Part shown: positions 1 to 11,864 of the stretch, piece by piece | Numbering within the stretch: position 1 is the first letter of the stretch | How the letters are laid out: each line of letters begins with the position of its first letter | Program-made: the position numbers and the translations under genes | NCBI GenBank assembly: GCA_015501055.1 | Contig: JADNYV010000093.1 | Location: forward strand, 62,001-126,000 | DNA length: 64,000 nucleotides | Source of the DNA: Mucidula mucida | Lineage: Eukaryota; Basidiomycota; Agaricomycetes; Agaricales; Physalacriaceae | Reading direction: 5' to 3' | The notes under the pieces: generated by a model | Seen by the model: only the letters and a program-made list of their open reading frames with translations | What the model was told of the DNA's origin: nothing | The model's database searches: none

Positions 1-63
1 TAATACAGTTGTTCTACCTTCTTGCGGTCGACTGAGTACTTACCATATCGTTCTCACAATACC

Positions 64-362
64 GTTGTTGCGCTTCGCGGCGATCTTAATTGTCACCTCT
101 CCCGCGCCGTGTTCTCCGTCCTCGCCAGCACACACTGCGACACCCATGGGGCAGCAGCCGTTATCCCGCGCGCCGGATGTGTAGTAGAAGGATGCGCTGG
201 CGAGAGAGGCGCGCCGAGTGAGCACTAGAAGGTGCGTTTTCGTGAGTTCATCTGTATTTGTCTGTGCAATGTGCAATAGCAGTACCTGGAACTGGCGGGG
301 AGACTGCGAGGAGCCGGGAGACGGCGAGGATTGCGATGAAAAACAAGGAGATCCTGTCTTCA
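64..362. repeat. Direct repeat, left copy (partner at 18032-18305)
   Basis: About 300 bp here align closely by eye with 18032-18305 in the same orientation, with scattered substitutions and a short indel near 205-225. On the minus strand both copies keep an open frame whose core contains a Cys-Cys pair (NGCCPMGV) followed by CAGEDGEHGAGEVTIKI, and a hydrophobic signal-like stretch further upstream on the minus strand. That suggests the repeat is the coding part of a small secreted protein family rather than a transposon end. I see no terminal inverted repeats. I do not recognise the family. Confidence 0.6.
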
Positions 363-1300
363 GGGCATGTCGGAGGTTCGTATTGAGCAGCTCAGGAAGG
401 CAACCAAACTCAGCAGTACGAGGCGTATATGAGAGCTGCGGAAGGCCCGCTCGCCACAAAGCTAGATGGTAGCAAGCTATGTGTCCAGCTTCGTGTCAAT
501 GGCTGGCGGAGGAAGACCTGAAAGGGCCGCGCTTCCGACAAGCATGAAAGTCACACCAACCATCAAGCGCTCAACGATGGTATGAGCAGGCCAGTGTAGT
601 TCGGGCCAAGTTGCTCAGGATTGAGTGACGGAGATGTCGATGCATCAGCGACACTCAAAGCGTTCTGCACGAGGTTGAGGTAAGAGACTCCGAGTCGGTT
701 TACAGTCTGAGATTGCGGACACCGGTGAGCTGTAACATGTATTCACCCAATTGAAGATTGACGGTCAAGAGAATACCGCACCATCATGAAATAAGAAATG
801 ACAGTAACACTACAGATTGAGAGCCGAGATTCTCTATGAACGAGGGCAGTCCTACACGACAAACAGGCCTTATAGCTATGCGTGCTTTTAGTGTCCGTAA
901 GGCGTAAAAATCGAAACGGCGGATTTGCATTACTTTGTTGTTCAACCGGGAGGCGCCAGATCGACTTCTTGGCGGCAATATATTGCGGCCCGGCCCGCGA
1001 ATCGACGACGCGCAAGCGAGAGGACTCGCAGCGATTGTCGGCAAATTCCAAGTGACACTTTAAACGTAATGCGCTGGGAGAACATGGGAAAACCACAAAG
1101 GAAAAAGTTAAACTCCGTCGAGAAACGAATGATGGCGTTCACGAGAAGATGAAGGCATGTCCATTCTCGAGGAAAGAGAAATCTATGAAACAGTGCATGA
1201 TGGTCAGAAGGCAGAAGTGTGACCATTGCCAGGGTCACGCGCCTGGATGCCGACCACGACTTAGTTAACTCTTCTAGGCCAAGTACCTAACTTTTTGTTG
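363..1300. other. Intergenic stretch, no supported gene
   Basis: No open frame here has a start, introns or motifs I can support, and nothing matches the repeat families elsewhere in the window. Confidence 0.4.
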
Positions 1301-1494
1301 TCTCCCGTCACCGGAGACCTGGAAAGTAATCCAACTCCTGGACCAGCACCTTTACTTTGTGAATTCAGGCTGCAATGGCGACCGACCGGCGAACATGACC
1401 TGACCAAAGTTCCTTTGGCAGCTCGCTACAGCTCATCACTGACCACGCGGCAGTGCTGCTACTGCAGCAGAGATTCACCTCCAGAGCGTCTTCT

Positions 1495-2570
1495 GCTTCG
1501 CCCGAAGACTTAGCTCTTCTTCGTGCCATCCAACGATCTCTTCGTCAGGACAAGCAAAGGCAGCTTTGAAGGCCGTTATTCTTCTCCCGTCCAAGGAAAT
1601 CATAAAAGCTCTCGCAGAGCCTCAAACATCCAATCATTCGTTGTTGTATATGAGGTGTCCTCCAGAACATGCCTTTTTATGTCTATAATACCGCGTTATC
1701 ACCCTTGCCAGTCGATTGTCGCTCTTCAGTCGCGACCTCTCGACGAAAAAGATTTTCGCCCTCAGCAAAATGTCGCCTCCCATCGTATCCTGCAATTTTC
1801 ATCCATTCTTTGTCATCGCCCATGTCTCTGACGCTATCGGAACTTAACGGAACACTCGCCAGCACATCTCGATCGGTTTGGGCACCTCGACCATACCTCG
1901 AATTCTACGGCCGGCAGCTACGAGGGCAAATACGGTCACCCCAGCTCCCTCCGGAATCTCCGTCGAAAATACTCTTCCATTTCTTCTCCTCTATTATTCG
2001 AATATTGTCGAGTCGAGGGTTTACGAGTGTATGTACACTCATTTCTTACCTGAGATCCGTGACAATACCGTCTAGGAATATGCGCCACCTCATAATCCGG
2101 AGCAGCAGAATCATTCATTGTGCCTGACCGACAGGAAACGACCCCTTGAGCGCAGGTAAGACTAGAAACGATGTTAAGGAGTAATTGCGACTGAGTATTT
2201 TCAGTGTTTACATTCTCGTATACCTCAAATTTGAATCCCTCAGCACTCAACAAAAGCCGTGGCTTGAAGGCTGGCTTGTGGCCTCAGGAATTGGATGCCA
2301 GGCCGCGGGCTGTATCAAGCCGTCGTCACGGCCTGGCCTGGCTCTGGCTCAAGTACGGCTGGCCTGGCTTGAAGTCAGAGCCAGCAGATCACTATCGATG
2401 TCTCGACATTGTCTAGTGACTCTCAGCGCGCTTCAAAGCTATTACACTCATCCTCGCCTAGTACTGACCCAGAGAACATCGATATAGGCGACTAGGTGAC
2501 GCGCTGAAACATTCGAAACAGAAGGGGATAATGCAGCCGTGGTTGGGGGATACGCCTCCGAGTTGGCGCG
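1495..2570 (+). pseudogene. P-family remnant (copy P1), internally interrupted
   Basis: Matches the P-family genes at 57025-56282 and 63198-62105 (minus) but is broken. 1501-1554 encodes a helix around DLALLRAIQRSLRQDK that resembles a ubiquitin-interacting motif. It runs directly into the conserved AALKA/LLPS segment, so the family exon containing YEYCWGL is missing. Similarity continues to about 2018 (region corresponding to APRPYLEFY and the following basic stretch). It then breaks, and resumes near 2397 through the Ser/Arg-rich stretch, the IDIGD motif near 2483 and a YAS motif near 2550. About 380 bp of unrelated sequence separates the two parts. Several frames are needed, so no protein can be made. 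It lies just upstream of DUF6535 copy A in the same orientation. Confidence 0.6.
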
Positions 2571-3104
2571 GCCCTAGAGGACACGATGAACGTAAGCGGG
2601 ACACCGTAGAGACACCTTTCATTCGTGGCGACGCGGTTGGGTGCCTGTGTCCGGGCTGGAGCGTGACGCGTTGACGCTGCTGGACATTGGAGATGAAGGC
2701 GACGTGGGCCCGAAAGCAGGGCGGAGGACACGCGAGCAACCTCGTACCGTAGAGGTACTACCCCGCGATTCCGAAGAGGGTGGTGACTGTAGAAGAGTTC
2801 ACGTGTGAGGATTTTCCAAAGTTTCTCCGCACTTCCCGTCGAGGACTGTCTATGGGCGAGTACACAAGAGTTCTTACGACATCTTGTTGATATTCCAACG
2901 GCGCTCATGCACTGCCTGAGCATAGACTCTTCAGAAAGGCAAAAATCGCACACTGGTGGCAGTGCCGATTCAATTTTGAGGGTACGCGGACTGTATACGT
3001 GTGTTCCATACCATCACGGCATTTCTCACAGGCGCTGCAGTATCTCATGAACCGTCGCGTACAAATTATATGTTTTGAAGTACCCTACATGCGCGATTCG
3101 CTGG

Positions 3105-3304
3105 TCGGCTCGTGGAAAAGAGCCCTCTAAAAACGAACAATGGATCGTGTCTCTTGTACTCTCGCCATACCGCATACGAAGTGCGTTGTATGTGTTCTTC
3201 TTCCGCTATCAGCTGCTGTTTGTATTGCTTCTGATGTCTGCTCGTAAATCTTAAACGAACCACTCGATCAACACCTCGCTTGCTTCTCTGATTTTTCCCT
3301 GCAC
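3105..3304 (+). promoter_or_regulatory. Conserved 5' flank of DUF6535 genes (copy A)
   Basis: This block directly before the copy A start codon is shared with the 5' flanks of copies B (about 16050-15825, minus), C (51387-51617) and D (57925-58155). It holds the string AAAAACGAACAATGG and, close to the ATG, CTCGCTTGCTTCTCTGATTT, a pyrimidine-rich leader typical of a fungal transcription start. Conservation up to the ATG supports the chosen start. Confidence 0.5.
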
Positions 3305-4968
3305 ATGGCGACGACCAGCGATAACAGTGCACCACGCTCGATGGCTGTAGGAATGGGGTCAATCCCTCCACCCTCACCTTCAAACACCGTATTCGCCGGC
3401 TCCGCCCCGACCAGTCCTTTTATCCAGCCCGATATTGGTAGTGCTGACTGTTGTGTCGTTCTCGGGGAGAACGTCTCAGAGGGATTCATGCCATGCCCCG
3501 AGCACAGTGGGCGACGAAGACGCACAGTATTCGGGATCACACTTCCCGGCCGGCGATCTCAGAAAGGTTTATTTCCTTCTCGTCTCCCATCATCAATATC
3601 TGACCTTGTTTACAGCGCTTGACCCTTTCGACTACGAGAAGAAGTACACCGAGGCTGAGCCGTACAAGGAGATGGGCGACGGAGGCAGGATTTGGAAGAC
3701 CTACGTCGAGGAGAGCATCAAGGTGGACGCGAATCAAGTCGCCGACTGGACGGATGCCCTTGATGTTTTGCTTGTTTTTGTACGTCCTGCATTGCATACT
3801 TTTATGTCTCGCTGACACGCGTCCATAGGCCGGACTTTTCTCTGCTGTTGTCTCCTCATTTGTATCTCAGACCTATCAAAGCCTACTTGTCGACCATTCG
3901 GAGGTTACTTCATACCTCACGTACGAATCCATCAATCTCCAGCGCGCCAAAGACGCGAACATATCCCTATCAACCATTCCCCGCTCTGAACTTGCCCCAA
4001 ACTCGACCTCTGGCCCGTCACTTACCGCCGTATGCGTCAATGGTCTTTGGTTTACCAGTTTGACTCTCAGTCTGACGACCGCCCTCATTGCCGTGTTGAC
4101 GAAGCAGTGGATTCACCAGTATATGTCTTTTTCTCAGACGGGTGGACCCCGTGAACGCACACAGCTTCGCCAAGCCAGAGCAGATAACCTCGAGGCCTGG
4201 AATGTGCCGGTAATCATTGGACTGCTTCCCGTCATGATGCATGTCACACTGGGCGTCTTTTTAGCCGGTCTCATCATATTCCTGCGCTCACTCAGCAATC
4301 CTATAATGGGAGTCGTCATCGTAATGGCGTTTATTGCCTTATGCGCATACGTGGCATCCAATCTCCTCCCAGTCTTCAAATCCTCCTGCCCGTATGTCAC
4401 GCCATTAACGCATTATGCCTACCGCCTTGTATTTCATCTCCATCACTTTGATTTCAAGAGGATGTGCCGCCTTCTCCGGACCTCCGTTGGAACGCAATTG
4501 GAGAAATTATTTCCCATAGCTGCTTCTCATATTCTTGCGCCGGCGCTTTCGGAGGGAGCGATATCGCAGCGGGTAGTCATCAACGAATCCTTGTCGGCGT
4601 TATATCCGCCGACTCTCCGAGAGGCTGAGAGGCAATTGGTGAAGAGTAATGCCTTAGTCCTCGAAGCAAAAGCTGCCGCTTGACTCTTTACTGTTTCTTC
4701 CAATTCCACTGTCCATCGTGTTGTGTTACACGCCCTCAGTAACATCCCACTACAAACGGTCTCCATTGTCAGGGATATTATTGGCCAGCAGGTCCTCAAG
4801 GAAGCCGTCTCCGTTGCTCTTGCTGCCTCCGAGTACTCGCAGCCCAAACAGTGTACCGCTTGCGAGTGTCTTATACGATCACATATCCGGCTTTGTCCTA
4901 AAGTACCTATCCAAGTGCTTCCGCTGGCATGGACACAGACAGACATATTGCCTTACGTGTTAGACACT

Positions 4969-5266
4969 TGTTATGAATCGCCATATTTTCACATTTTCAC
5001 ATCTTATCATATCTTATCGGGGGGCTTGTCTTATCAACCAACGGACCGTTTCATCATTTGTTTTGTCACCAATCGTACTCCTTTTCATTACCGAAGCCGT
5101 ACTCATGTCGGACACACACCCAACACATGGATGACATCATACATGCTGATACCTCATGGACTTCCTACATTCCCCTATTCCCTTTCCCTGTTTACAGATC
5201 GACGGAATCCTAATTCCAGTGCACGTCCGTATACGTGTGTATTGGTCCCAGTAGCGCCGGCTAACA
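4969..5266 (+). repeat. 5' LTR, only its first ~195 bp match the 3' LTR
   Basis: 4969-5165 differs from the start of the 3' LTR at about four positions. After 5165 the two sequences have no visible similarity. A CTAACA at 5261-5266 resembles the LTR end, but no clear primer-binding site follows it, so the true 3' border is uncertain. The TATA-containing half present in the 3' LTR is missing. Confidence 0.6.
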
Positions 5267-5690
5267 GTTAGAGATAACTGCCTCGGGTGCTGGAAGTAGC
5301 CGCTCTCACAAGAACGAACTTTTGGCAGTTGCACTTCAGTGGGCGCTGTTTACGGGTCAACCCCCGTTCCCAGGAAAACTTCGGCTTACCTCACACCAGA
5401 GGGACGTCGGCTGGGCAATTGCGAACTTGTGACGAGCTCTTGGGCTCCGTAGATACGTAGTCAGTAGTCGGTAAAATAGCGTAGACAGTTATGATACCTA
5501 CCTACTTTACTTACCTTACGATACACACCATCATTCCCCACCCTACCAAGTCCTGGATTCTATCTCAGATCTAGGCGACTCCTCCTTATTCATCCAAACC
5601 TCTATTCCCTCACCCGTTTCATCAAGATCCGCATCTCCCATATCCCCACTTTCACCCTTTCACTCTCCGATCCTATCACCCCAACTCATC

Positions 5691-8600
5691 ATGTCCAACG
5701 AAGCACCCGAAACCGCTCCTCACACACCCGCTCATCACGCCAATGTTAAAATCAAAGGCCAATCCCTTGTCAACAAGCCTTACGACTATGACGGGGACAA
5801 GTCCAAGTACAAGAGCTGGTGGCGATCGATGTTCACATACATCCGTGACAAGAAGAACAACCTCACATCTGACTCCAAAAGGATCGATGTTGTTCTTTCC
5901 TATATTCGAGGAGATCATGTAGATGCATGGGTCCAGAACTACTCGGACCAGAACTTCGATGAGGAAGAAGAGGAATGGACAGTCTCTTGGACGGAGTTCA
6001 AGGAAGACTTGAAGGAACGATTTGTGGATTCCAACCTCGCGCGAGACGCACAAGACCAGATCAAGCGGTTGCGCCAGGGGCAAGACACCGCTCAAGATTT
6101 CTTCCAGAAGTTCAAGGTCCTGCTCACTCAGGCAGGATATTCGAAGGATGACGCATTTGTTGTGCGACTTCTCAAGACCAACGTCAACGAGAAGATCATT
6201 GATCAGATCTATGGTAGCCGAGACAGGTTGCCAGAGAAGTACAAGGATTGGAAGGCACAGATCCTTCAGATTGATCAGCTGTGGAGAATACGGGCGGCGA
6301 GCAAGAGGTCCGGCATGCAGTCCCGACCCCAAGCTCCACAGGCGGCTACATCGAGAGCCAATCCTACAAACCCATCCCCAACGCGGGAAACGAGTGCCCT
6401 TCTCGACAGCGGAGCAACGGGTTCTTGCGTCAATAAAGAATTTGTCGAGAAGAACGGACTCCCGATCAAGGAGTTACCGGTCAAGCTCCCTGTCTACAAT
6501 GCGGATGGAACCCTAAATGAGGGAGGAGCAATCGAAGGTTTTGTGGAGGTCCGGATGAAGATCGGAGATCACGCCAAAAAGATTAAGTTAGCCGTCACCA
6601 ATCTTGGCAAAACAAGTATCTTTTTGGGGCTAGATTGGTTACAATATCACAACCCCACGATCAACTGGACGGAATCCACGTTGACTTTTGATCAATGCCC
6701 AGACCGTTGCGGCTACCTACCCGAGTATAACTCGCCGGAAGATGAAGGAGAAGACGTAGAAGAGAAGTTGGAAGAGGGAGAGCGTTTGTTCTGGATGGAC
6801 TGGGACAACTATCACAAAAGCGGTGAAAAGCTGAGATCACAACAGCCTTCATCCGCTGCTGCACCTTACATCGAGGAATTTTCCGATGTATTCAGCAAGG
6901 CAGACTTTGACAAGTTACCAGAGCGAAGACCCTGGGATCACGCGATAGAACTTATGCCTGGTTCCAAACCGATTGACTGCAAGGTCTATCCCCTTAGTCC
7001 ATCCGAGCAGAAGGCGTTAGATGAGTTCCTGGAAGAAAACATACGGACGGGACGTATATGGCCATCAATTTCACCTATGGCGTCACCCTTCTTCTTTGTC
7101 AAAAAGAAGGACGGAAGCCTTCGGCCAGTACAGGACTATCGGAAGTTGAACGACATGACAATCAAGAACCAATACCCCTTGCCGTTGATTCAGGAGCTTA
7201 TCAACAAGTTGAAGGGAGCAAAGGTTTTCACAAAGATGGATGTCCGATGGGGTTACAATAACATCCGGATCAAAGAAGGTGATGAGTGGAAAGCGGCGTT
7301 TAGAACAAACCGAGGCCTGTTCGAGCCCTCAGTCATGTTCTTCGGACTTACAAACTCGCCGGCAATGTTCCAATCGTTCATGAATCACATTCTGAAGGAG
7401 TTGATTGATGAAGGACATGTTATAGTTTACTTAGACGACATACTTATTTTTACGAACACATTGGACGAACATAGGCATATTGTACGACGAGTACTAGAGA
7501 TATTGTGAGCAAATAAGTTGTATTTAAAACCCGAGAAATGTAGTTTTGAGGCACATACTGTAGATTACTTGAGAGTTATTGTTGGAGGAGGAGAAGTGAA
7601 GATGGATCCGGCAAAAGTGGCCGTAGTGAAGGAATGGAAGGAGCCGACGAAGAAGAAGGAAGTACAGTCATTCCTGGGCTTCTGCAACTTCTACCGACGT
7701 TTCATCCGGGGATTTGCGGGAGTAGCAAAGCCATTGACATCGCTAACCGGGAAGGGCGAGTGGGTTTGGGGCATGGAGCAGCACGAGGTGTTTGAGGAGT
7801 TGAAACAGAGGATGACGGAAGAACCCGTTCTGATCGTACCACGCGACGACGGCAAGTTTCGAGTCGAGGCAGACTCCTTGAACTATGCAAATGGGGCTGT
7901 TCTTTTCCAGTTGGTTGACAGAAAATGAAGACCAGTAGCCTTTCGGTCTCGCGCGCTGAACGAAGTAGAGCGCAATTATGAGATCTATGACAAAGAGATG
8001 ATGGCTATTATGGACTCAATTGACGACTGGAGGCAGTATCTTCTAGGAGCAACGGAGACGGTGGAGGTGTTTACCGATCATCAAAACCTCCAGTACTTCC
8101 GGAAGCCACAGAAGTTGAATCGGAGGCAGGCGAGATGGGTTACGGAGTTGGCGGAGTATGACATACAGATGATTCACAAGCCGGGCAAGACGATGGGGAA
8201 AGCTGATGCCTTGTCAAGGATGACAGGCCTTGAGAAGGGGGAAAAAGATAACGAAAACATTGTTTTGCTCAAGCCGGAGTTTTTTATTTCACAAATTCAA
8301 TTCTCTTTACATACAGTAGATACACCGGAGGACGAATTACTTAACAAAATCAAACAAAGAAAAGGAAACAAAGACAGATACGTACAAAAAGCATTAGAAA
8401 ACAAAGAAAAAGGATGGGAAGAGAAGGAAAATGGTCTTATTATGTGGAAAGATCGTATTTACATACCAAAGGACAAGGAATTGCGGGGAAAAGTTATCGG
8501 AATGCATCATGACGCACAGCTTGCAGGGCATCCCGGACGATACAAGACCCTCGAGCTGATTACACGTACCTATTGGTGGCCAGGAATCAGCCGAGACGTC

Positions 8601-9891
8601 CGTGAATACGTAGAAGGGTGTCAAAAATGCCAGGTTACAAAGTCACATCGCACGAAGCCGGCTGCACCTCTTCACCCTATTGATGTGCCAAGCGAGCCAT
8701 GGGAGGTAGTAGGGACGGACATGATCGGAGAACTGCCGGAATCAGGAGGATACAACACGATCAGCACGTTTGTGGACCATTTCACAAAGTGATTACACAT
8801 CATACCACACACACCACTCTGACGTCGGAAGGCATGGCCCGCATTTACCGTGATCGCATTTTCCCCATACATGGAATGCCACGACAGATGATACATGATC
8901 GCGGTCCACAATACCACTCGTGTTTTATGAAGGAGTTGTACCGGCTGTTGGGCATACAAGGAAACTTTACAACGGCGTATCATCCAGAGGCAAATGGGCA
9001 GACGGAACGGCTGAACCAAGAGATAGAACATTTCTTACGGTTATTTGTCAACTACCATCAGAACGACTGGCATGAATGGTTACCCTCTGCCGAATTTGTT
9101 TACAACGATCGAGTTCACTCAGCAACCAAGGTTACTCCGTTCTTTGCAGACATGGGCAGACACCCCTACAAAGGCACTGCTCCAAAAACGGCATTGAGAA
9201 ACGAGACTGCGCTGGAGTTTGCCGACGGCATGAGGAAAACATGGGACGAAGTGGGGTCAGCATTGAAGATGGCAAAGGAGGATATGAAACGGTTTTATGA
9301 CAGGAAGCGGACAGACGCAGTAGAATACAAGGCGGGCAACAAAGTATGGCTGGAAGGGACGAATCTCAGCACGGACCGACCAATGAAGAAACTCAATGAC
9401 AAACGCTTCGGGCCGTTCAAAGTGATCAAGAAAGTCGGGACGAGCTCTTACAAGCTCCAGATTCCTCACACGTGGAAAAGCATTCATCCCGTGTTCAATG
9501 AGGCCCTGTTGACGCCTTACCACGAGCCGCAATTTCCGACGCAACCCCGAGACACGCGTCCACCACCTGTGCTGGAAGGAGCCGAACCGGAATGGGAGGT
9601 CGAGAAAGTGGTTAATTCCCGGAAGTACCGCGGGGGTTTTCAATACAAGGTTCACTGGAAGGGTTATGGCACACACGAGCAGACACCAACAAAGCTATCC
9701 GCAATTTTCACCAACAAAACCCGAACAAGCCGAAGCCACCCGCGCTTGCTCGCATTGAAGTTCCCATGTCGCAATTTCCATCACATCTATTCCGACCCAT
9801 GCCACCGCCTGATACCGAACCCCTTGATGTCACGTTACCCTCTGCAGCCCTCATGGAGCGACTCTGGCGCAGAATGGAACTTGCGCCTTAA
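5691..9891 (+). pseudogene. Gag-Pol polyprotein of the Ty3 element, broken
   Basis: The Gag matrix/capsid-like region spans about residues 1-215. There is no CCHC zinc knuckle between Gag and the protease motif LLDSGATGSCV (catalytic Asp at residue 239). Reverse transcriptase has YLDD at 7428-7439. A TGA at 7506-7508 interrupts the thumb region. RNase H begins around 7860 and is cut by TGA at 7926-7928. The integrase zinc finger (HHDAQLAGHPGR..CQKCQ) and first catalytic Asp (GTDMIGELP) precede a TGA at 8790-8792. A one-base shift near 8808-8818 follows, then the remaining integrase core (HDRGPQ, QTERLNQE) to a chromodomain start (YKVHWKGYGTHEQT) with another shift near 9690. The frame ends at 9889-9891. 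The stop codons replace positions where relatives have Arg or Trp. Confidence 0.88.
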
Positions 9892-9902
9892 GGAAGGGGT
9901 GA

Positions 9903-10432
9903 TGTTATGAATCGCCATATTTTCACATTTTCACATCTTATCATATCTTATGGGGGGGCTTGTCTTATCAACCAACGGACCGTTTCATCATTTGTTTTGT
10001 CACCGATCGTACTCCTTTTCATTACCGAAGCCGTACTCATGTCGGACACACGCCTAACACATGGATGACATCATACATGCTGATACCTCATGGATTCCCC
10101 ATTGTATACACACCACCGACACTCGCAGCACACATGGTCGTTTCAGTATTATTAATTACATGCAGTTACCACTCGTATTTAATGGTTTCATGGACTAGTA
10201 GCATACAACACTGGGTCAAGGGCGTGGAGTTATCCCTAGCGGAAACACATATGGACAAGGAGTCCCAAACACAGGCTTACTAGTATATAAGCAGTAGTAT
10301 AGCATCATTGTACTTTAGTTCCGATCTCGTTTATACACCTGGCCTAGCCTAGTCTTACGAACGCGAACACTTTCTTCCTTAGTTCTTGCTGTGGTACCTG
10401 GTTGAGTCTCGTGGCTTAGTCAGTCGCTAACA
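9903..10432 (+). repeat. 3' LTR (530 bp)
   Basis: It starts TGTTATGAATCG directly after the purine tract and ends CTAACA before the ACACT duplication. A TATATAA box lies at 10284-10290 in the half that the 5' LTR lacks. Confidence 0.85.
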
Positions 10433-10691
10433 ACACTGGCCATCCAGAATGTGCTGTCCAACTATTGCGCCAAGAAATGTTGCAGGACTCAGTCAAACTT
10501 GATGTCGCCGCCTGGGCCCAGATCATGCTAAAAGCGATGTGGTTTGGTGACACAGGTTTTGATTGGCTCGACGGTGGTTCAAAATGCTCTGCAGCATGGC
10601 AGAAGTTTCTGTCTTACTTCGTTACCCGTCATAGGTGCCTTTCTTGTGCCAAACATCATGGCTCCGGCGATGAGATCTACACTTTGAAGTA

Positions 10692-10935
10692 CTGTAGCGT
10701 TTTGACCGCAAATTCACATAACGGGTCACGGGGGTCTTTGAAGTGAAGCTATATATACATCATAACGGGTCACGGACCACTTTGGTCAGGCACGAGCCTC
10801 CAAATAAGGAAATTTCAGGTCCCGCTATAAGCGGAACTGTCCAAAAAAGGCAATTTAAGGGTCTGTGAAGCTGTTCGCTGTAACTTCAGACCATAATGGG
10901 TCACAGGCTGTGAAGTTACGGTCAAAACGCTACAG
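10692..10935. mobile_element. Small TIR element (MITE) with TA duplication, Tc1/mariner-like
   Basis: Termini CTGTAGCGTTTTGACCG and its reverse complement are flanked by TA at 10690-10691 and 10936-10937. Counting the TA, 27 of 29 outermost bases pair as inverted repeats. No coding capacity. It sits exactly where copy A's DUF6535 homology stops and the sequence upstream of the Q gene begins (10938 onward matches 54904 onward). Confidence 0.8.
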
Positions 10936-11170
10936 TAGCGTCCGAACACCACAGATCAGTACAAGATCGGAGCCTACCGAGAGGTCAACTTTATTGTTCA
11001 CCAAACAACGTACATCATGATTTCATTGGATCTGCGGCTTTTACATGCTCATTGTTCAAATTGAACAAGCATACAAAAGGGACTTGTGGGCTATTGTGTA
11101 CTGCTGGACTTATATATGGAAATCATACCTGCCATGTCTAGCAAAACAACCCTTCCCCGCTGGCGGGGAC

Positions 11171-11763
11171 ATGGACAACGCTTGGTTCCTTTCTTGCAGT
11201 CAACCTTTGAATACTTCTCACCCTACACAACTCACTGCAGAGGAAAAGAGGGAGCACGTGGAGGAGCAGGAAAGGTGCTCGAAGAAATACAATGCCGCTT
11301 CAAAGACATGGAGAGCAGCAGAAGTAAAGTGGAAGAGGGATCATACCGCCTGGAAAGCAGAGTTCCGCAGAGTGTTTTTGACGCACTTTGCGCAGAACGC
11401 CACCCCATGGCCTCCACCATCCATTTTATCCAACCTGGTGTCGAAGCTTCAGGATATAGAAAGCTGGTGAGTGTTTGTACCTGACGCGCACAGCAAGTCT
11501 CCTTACCTATAATCGAATTCAGGCCAGAGAGCGATCTCAAAAGGCAGTTAGCGAACATTGGTGTAGCTCACAAGAGGACTATGGTGAAGATTGGTTGCTG
11601 TATGTACCAAAGGACCTTCAACAACACGTCGGAGGGTCTCACACAGTGTCTCAACAAGTGTTGGCAGGAGGCAACATTGGCACTTCCCGAGCGCCCTCAA
11701 CAGCCCGGATCAGCACCAAAGGCATCCGACTTTGGGATCCTAGAGGATGAATGTGAGCCGTGA
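11171..11763 (+). CDS. Q-family protein, copy Q1 (unrecognised, 178 aa)
   Basis: Two exons: 11171-11466 and 11523-11763, joined across a GTGAGT..CAG intron with the split Trp codon shared with copy Q2 (55137-55714). The N-terminal half is charged (TAEEKREHVEEQERCSKK), probably helical or coiled coil. Conserved blocks between Q1 and Q2 are TW+AAE.KW+.D, FLTHFAQNAT, the LTQCL..CW segment and the C-terminal P.PKASDFGI.ED. No signal peptide or membrane segment is seen. Q1 and Q2 differ at many positions, yet both frames and the splice phase are intact, which suggests selection on the protein. It follows DUF6535 copy A in the same orientation. Function unknown; I recognise no family. Confidence 0.7.
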
Positions 11764-11864
11764 GATCTCAAAGAAGAGGGGAGACTGTGGGAGGCTAAGC
11801 CCGCGAAAGGCATGGGCAGTCATCGTGGCGATTTGATGGGGCCATCTGGGGCATATTAGCTGGG

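Larger units (their letters stand above)
4969..10432 (+). mobile_element. Ty3/gypsy LTR retrotransposon, degenerate, inserted in DUF6535 copy A
   Basis: The element begins TGTTATGAATCG at 4969 and ends GCTAACA at 10432 (TG..CA). It is flanked by the 5-bp duplication ACACT at 4964-4968 and 10433-10437, and splits a gene whose two halves align to intact paralogues. Internal order is Gag, protease, reverse transcriptase, RNase H, integrase, partial chromodomain, which is the Ty3/gypsy order. A purine run at 9890-9902 precedes the 3' LTR. The coding region has three in-frame TGA stops and at least two frameshifts. Confidence 0.92.
3305..10689 (+). pseudogene. DUF6535 membrane protein, copy A, split by a retrotransposon and 3'-truncated
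   Basis: Exon 1 is 3305-3566, exon 2 3616-3779 and exon 3 from 3829; phases join exactly as in the other copies. Exon 2 has the family motif DYEKKY..EPYKEMGDGGRIWKTYVEES and DALDVLLVF. Exon 3 carries hydrophobic membrane segments including LWFTSLTLSLTTAL, KQWIHQY and IIGLLPVMMH, then the helical C-terminal region. A TGG codon has become TGA at 4681-4683. A Ty3 element occupies 4969-10432 with 5-bp target duplication. The frame resumes at 10438 and stops being recognisable at 10689, exactly at a TIR element. The last third of the gene is absent. Function of DUF6535 proteins is unknown; the fold predicts an integral membrane protein. Certainly non-functional here. Confidence 0.85.

Noticed and set aside
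5676..6332. 218-codon minus-strand open frame opposite Gag
   Set aside because: It mirrors the plus-strand Gag codons and has no domain; the plus frame has Ty3 structure on both sides.
11581..11763. Separate small gene inside the Q1 region
   Set aside because: It is the second exon of Q1; the split Trp codon and the match to Q2 exon 2 show it is spliced to 11171-11466.
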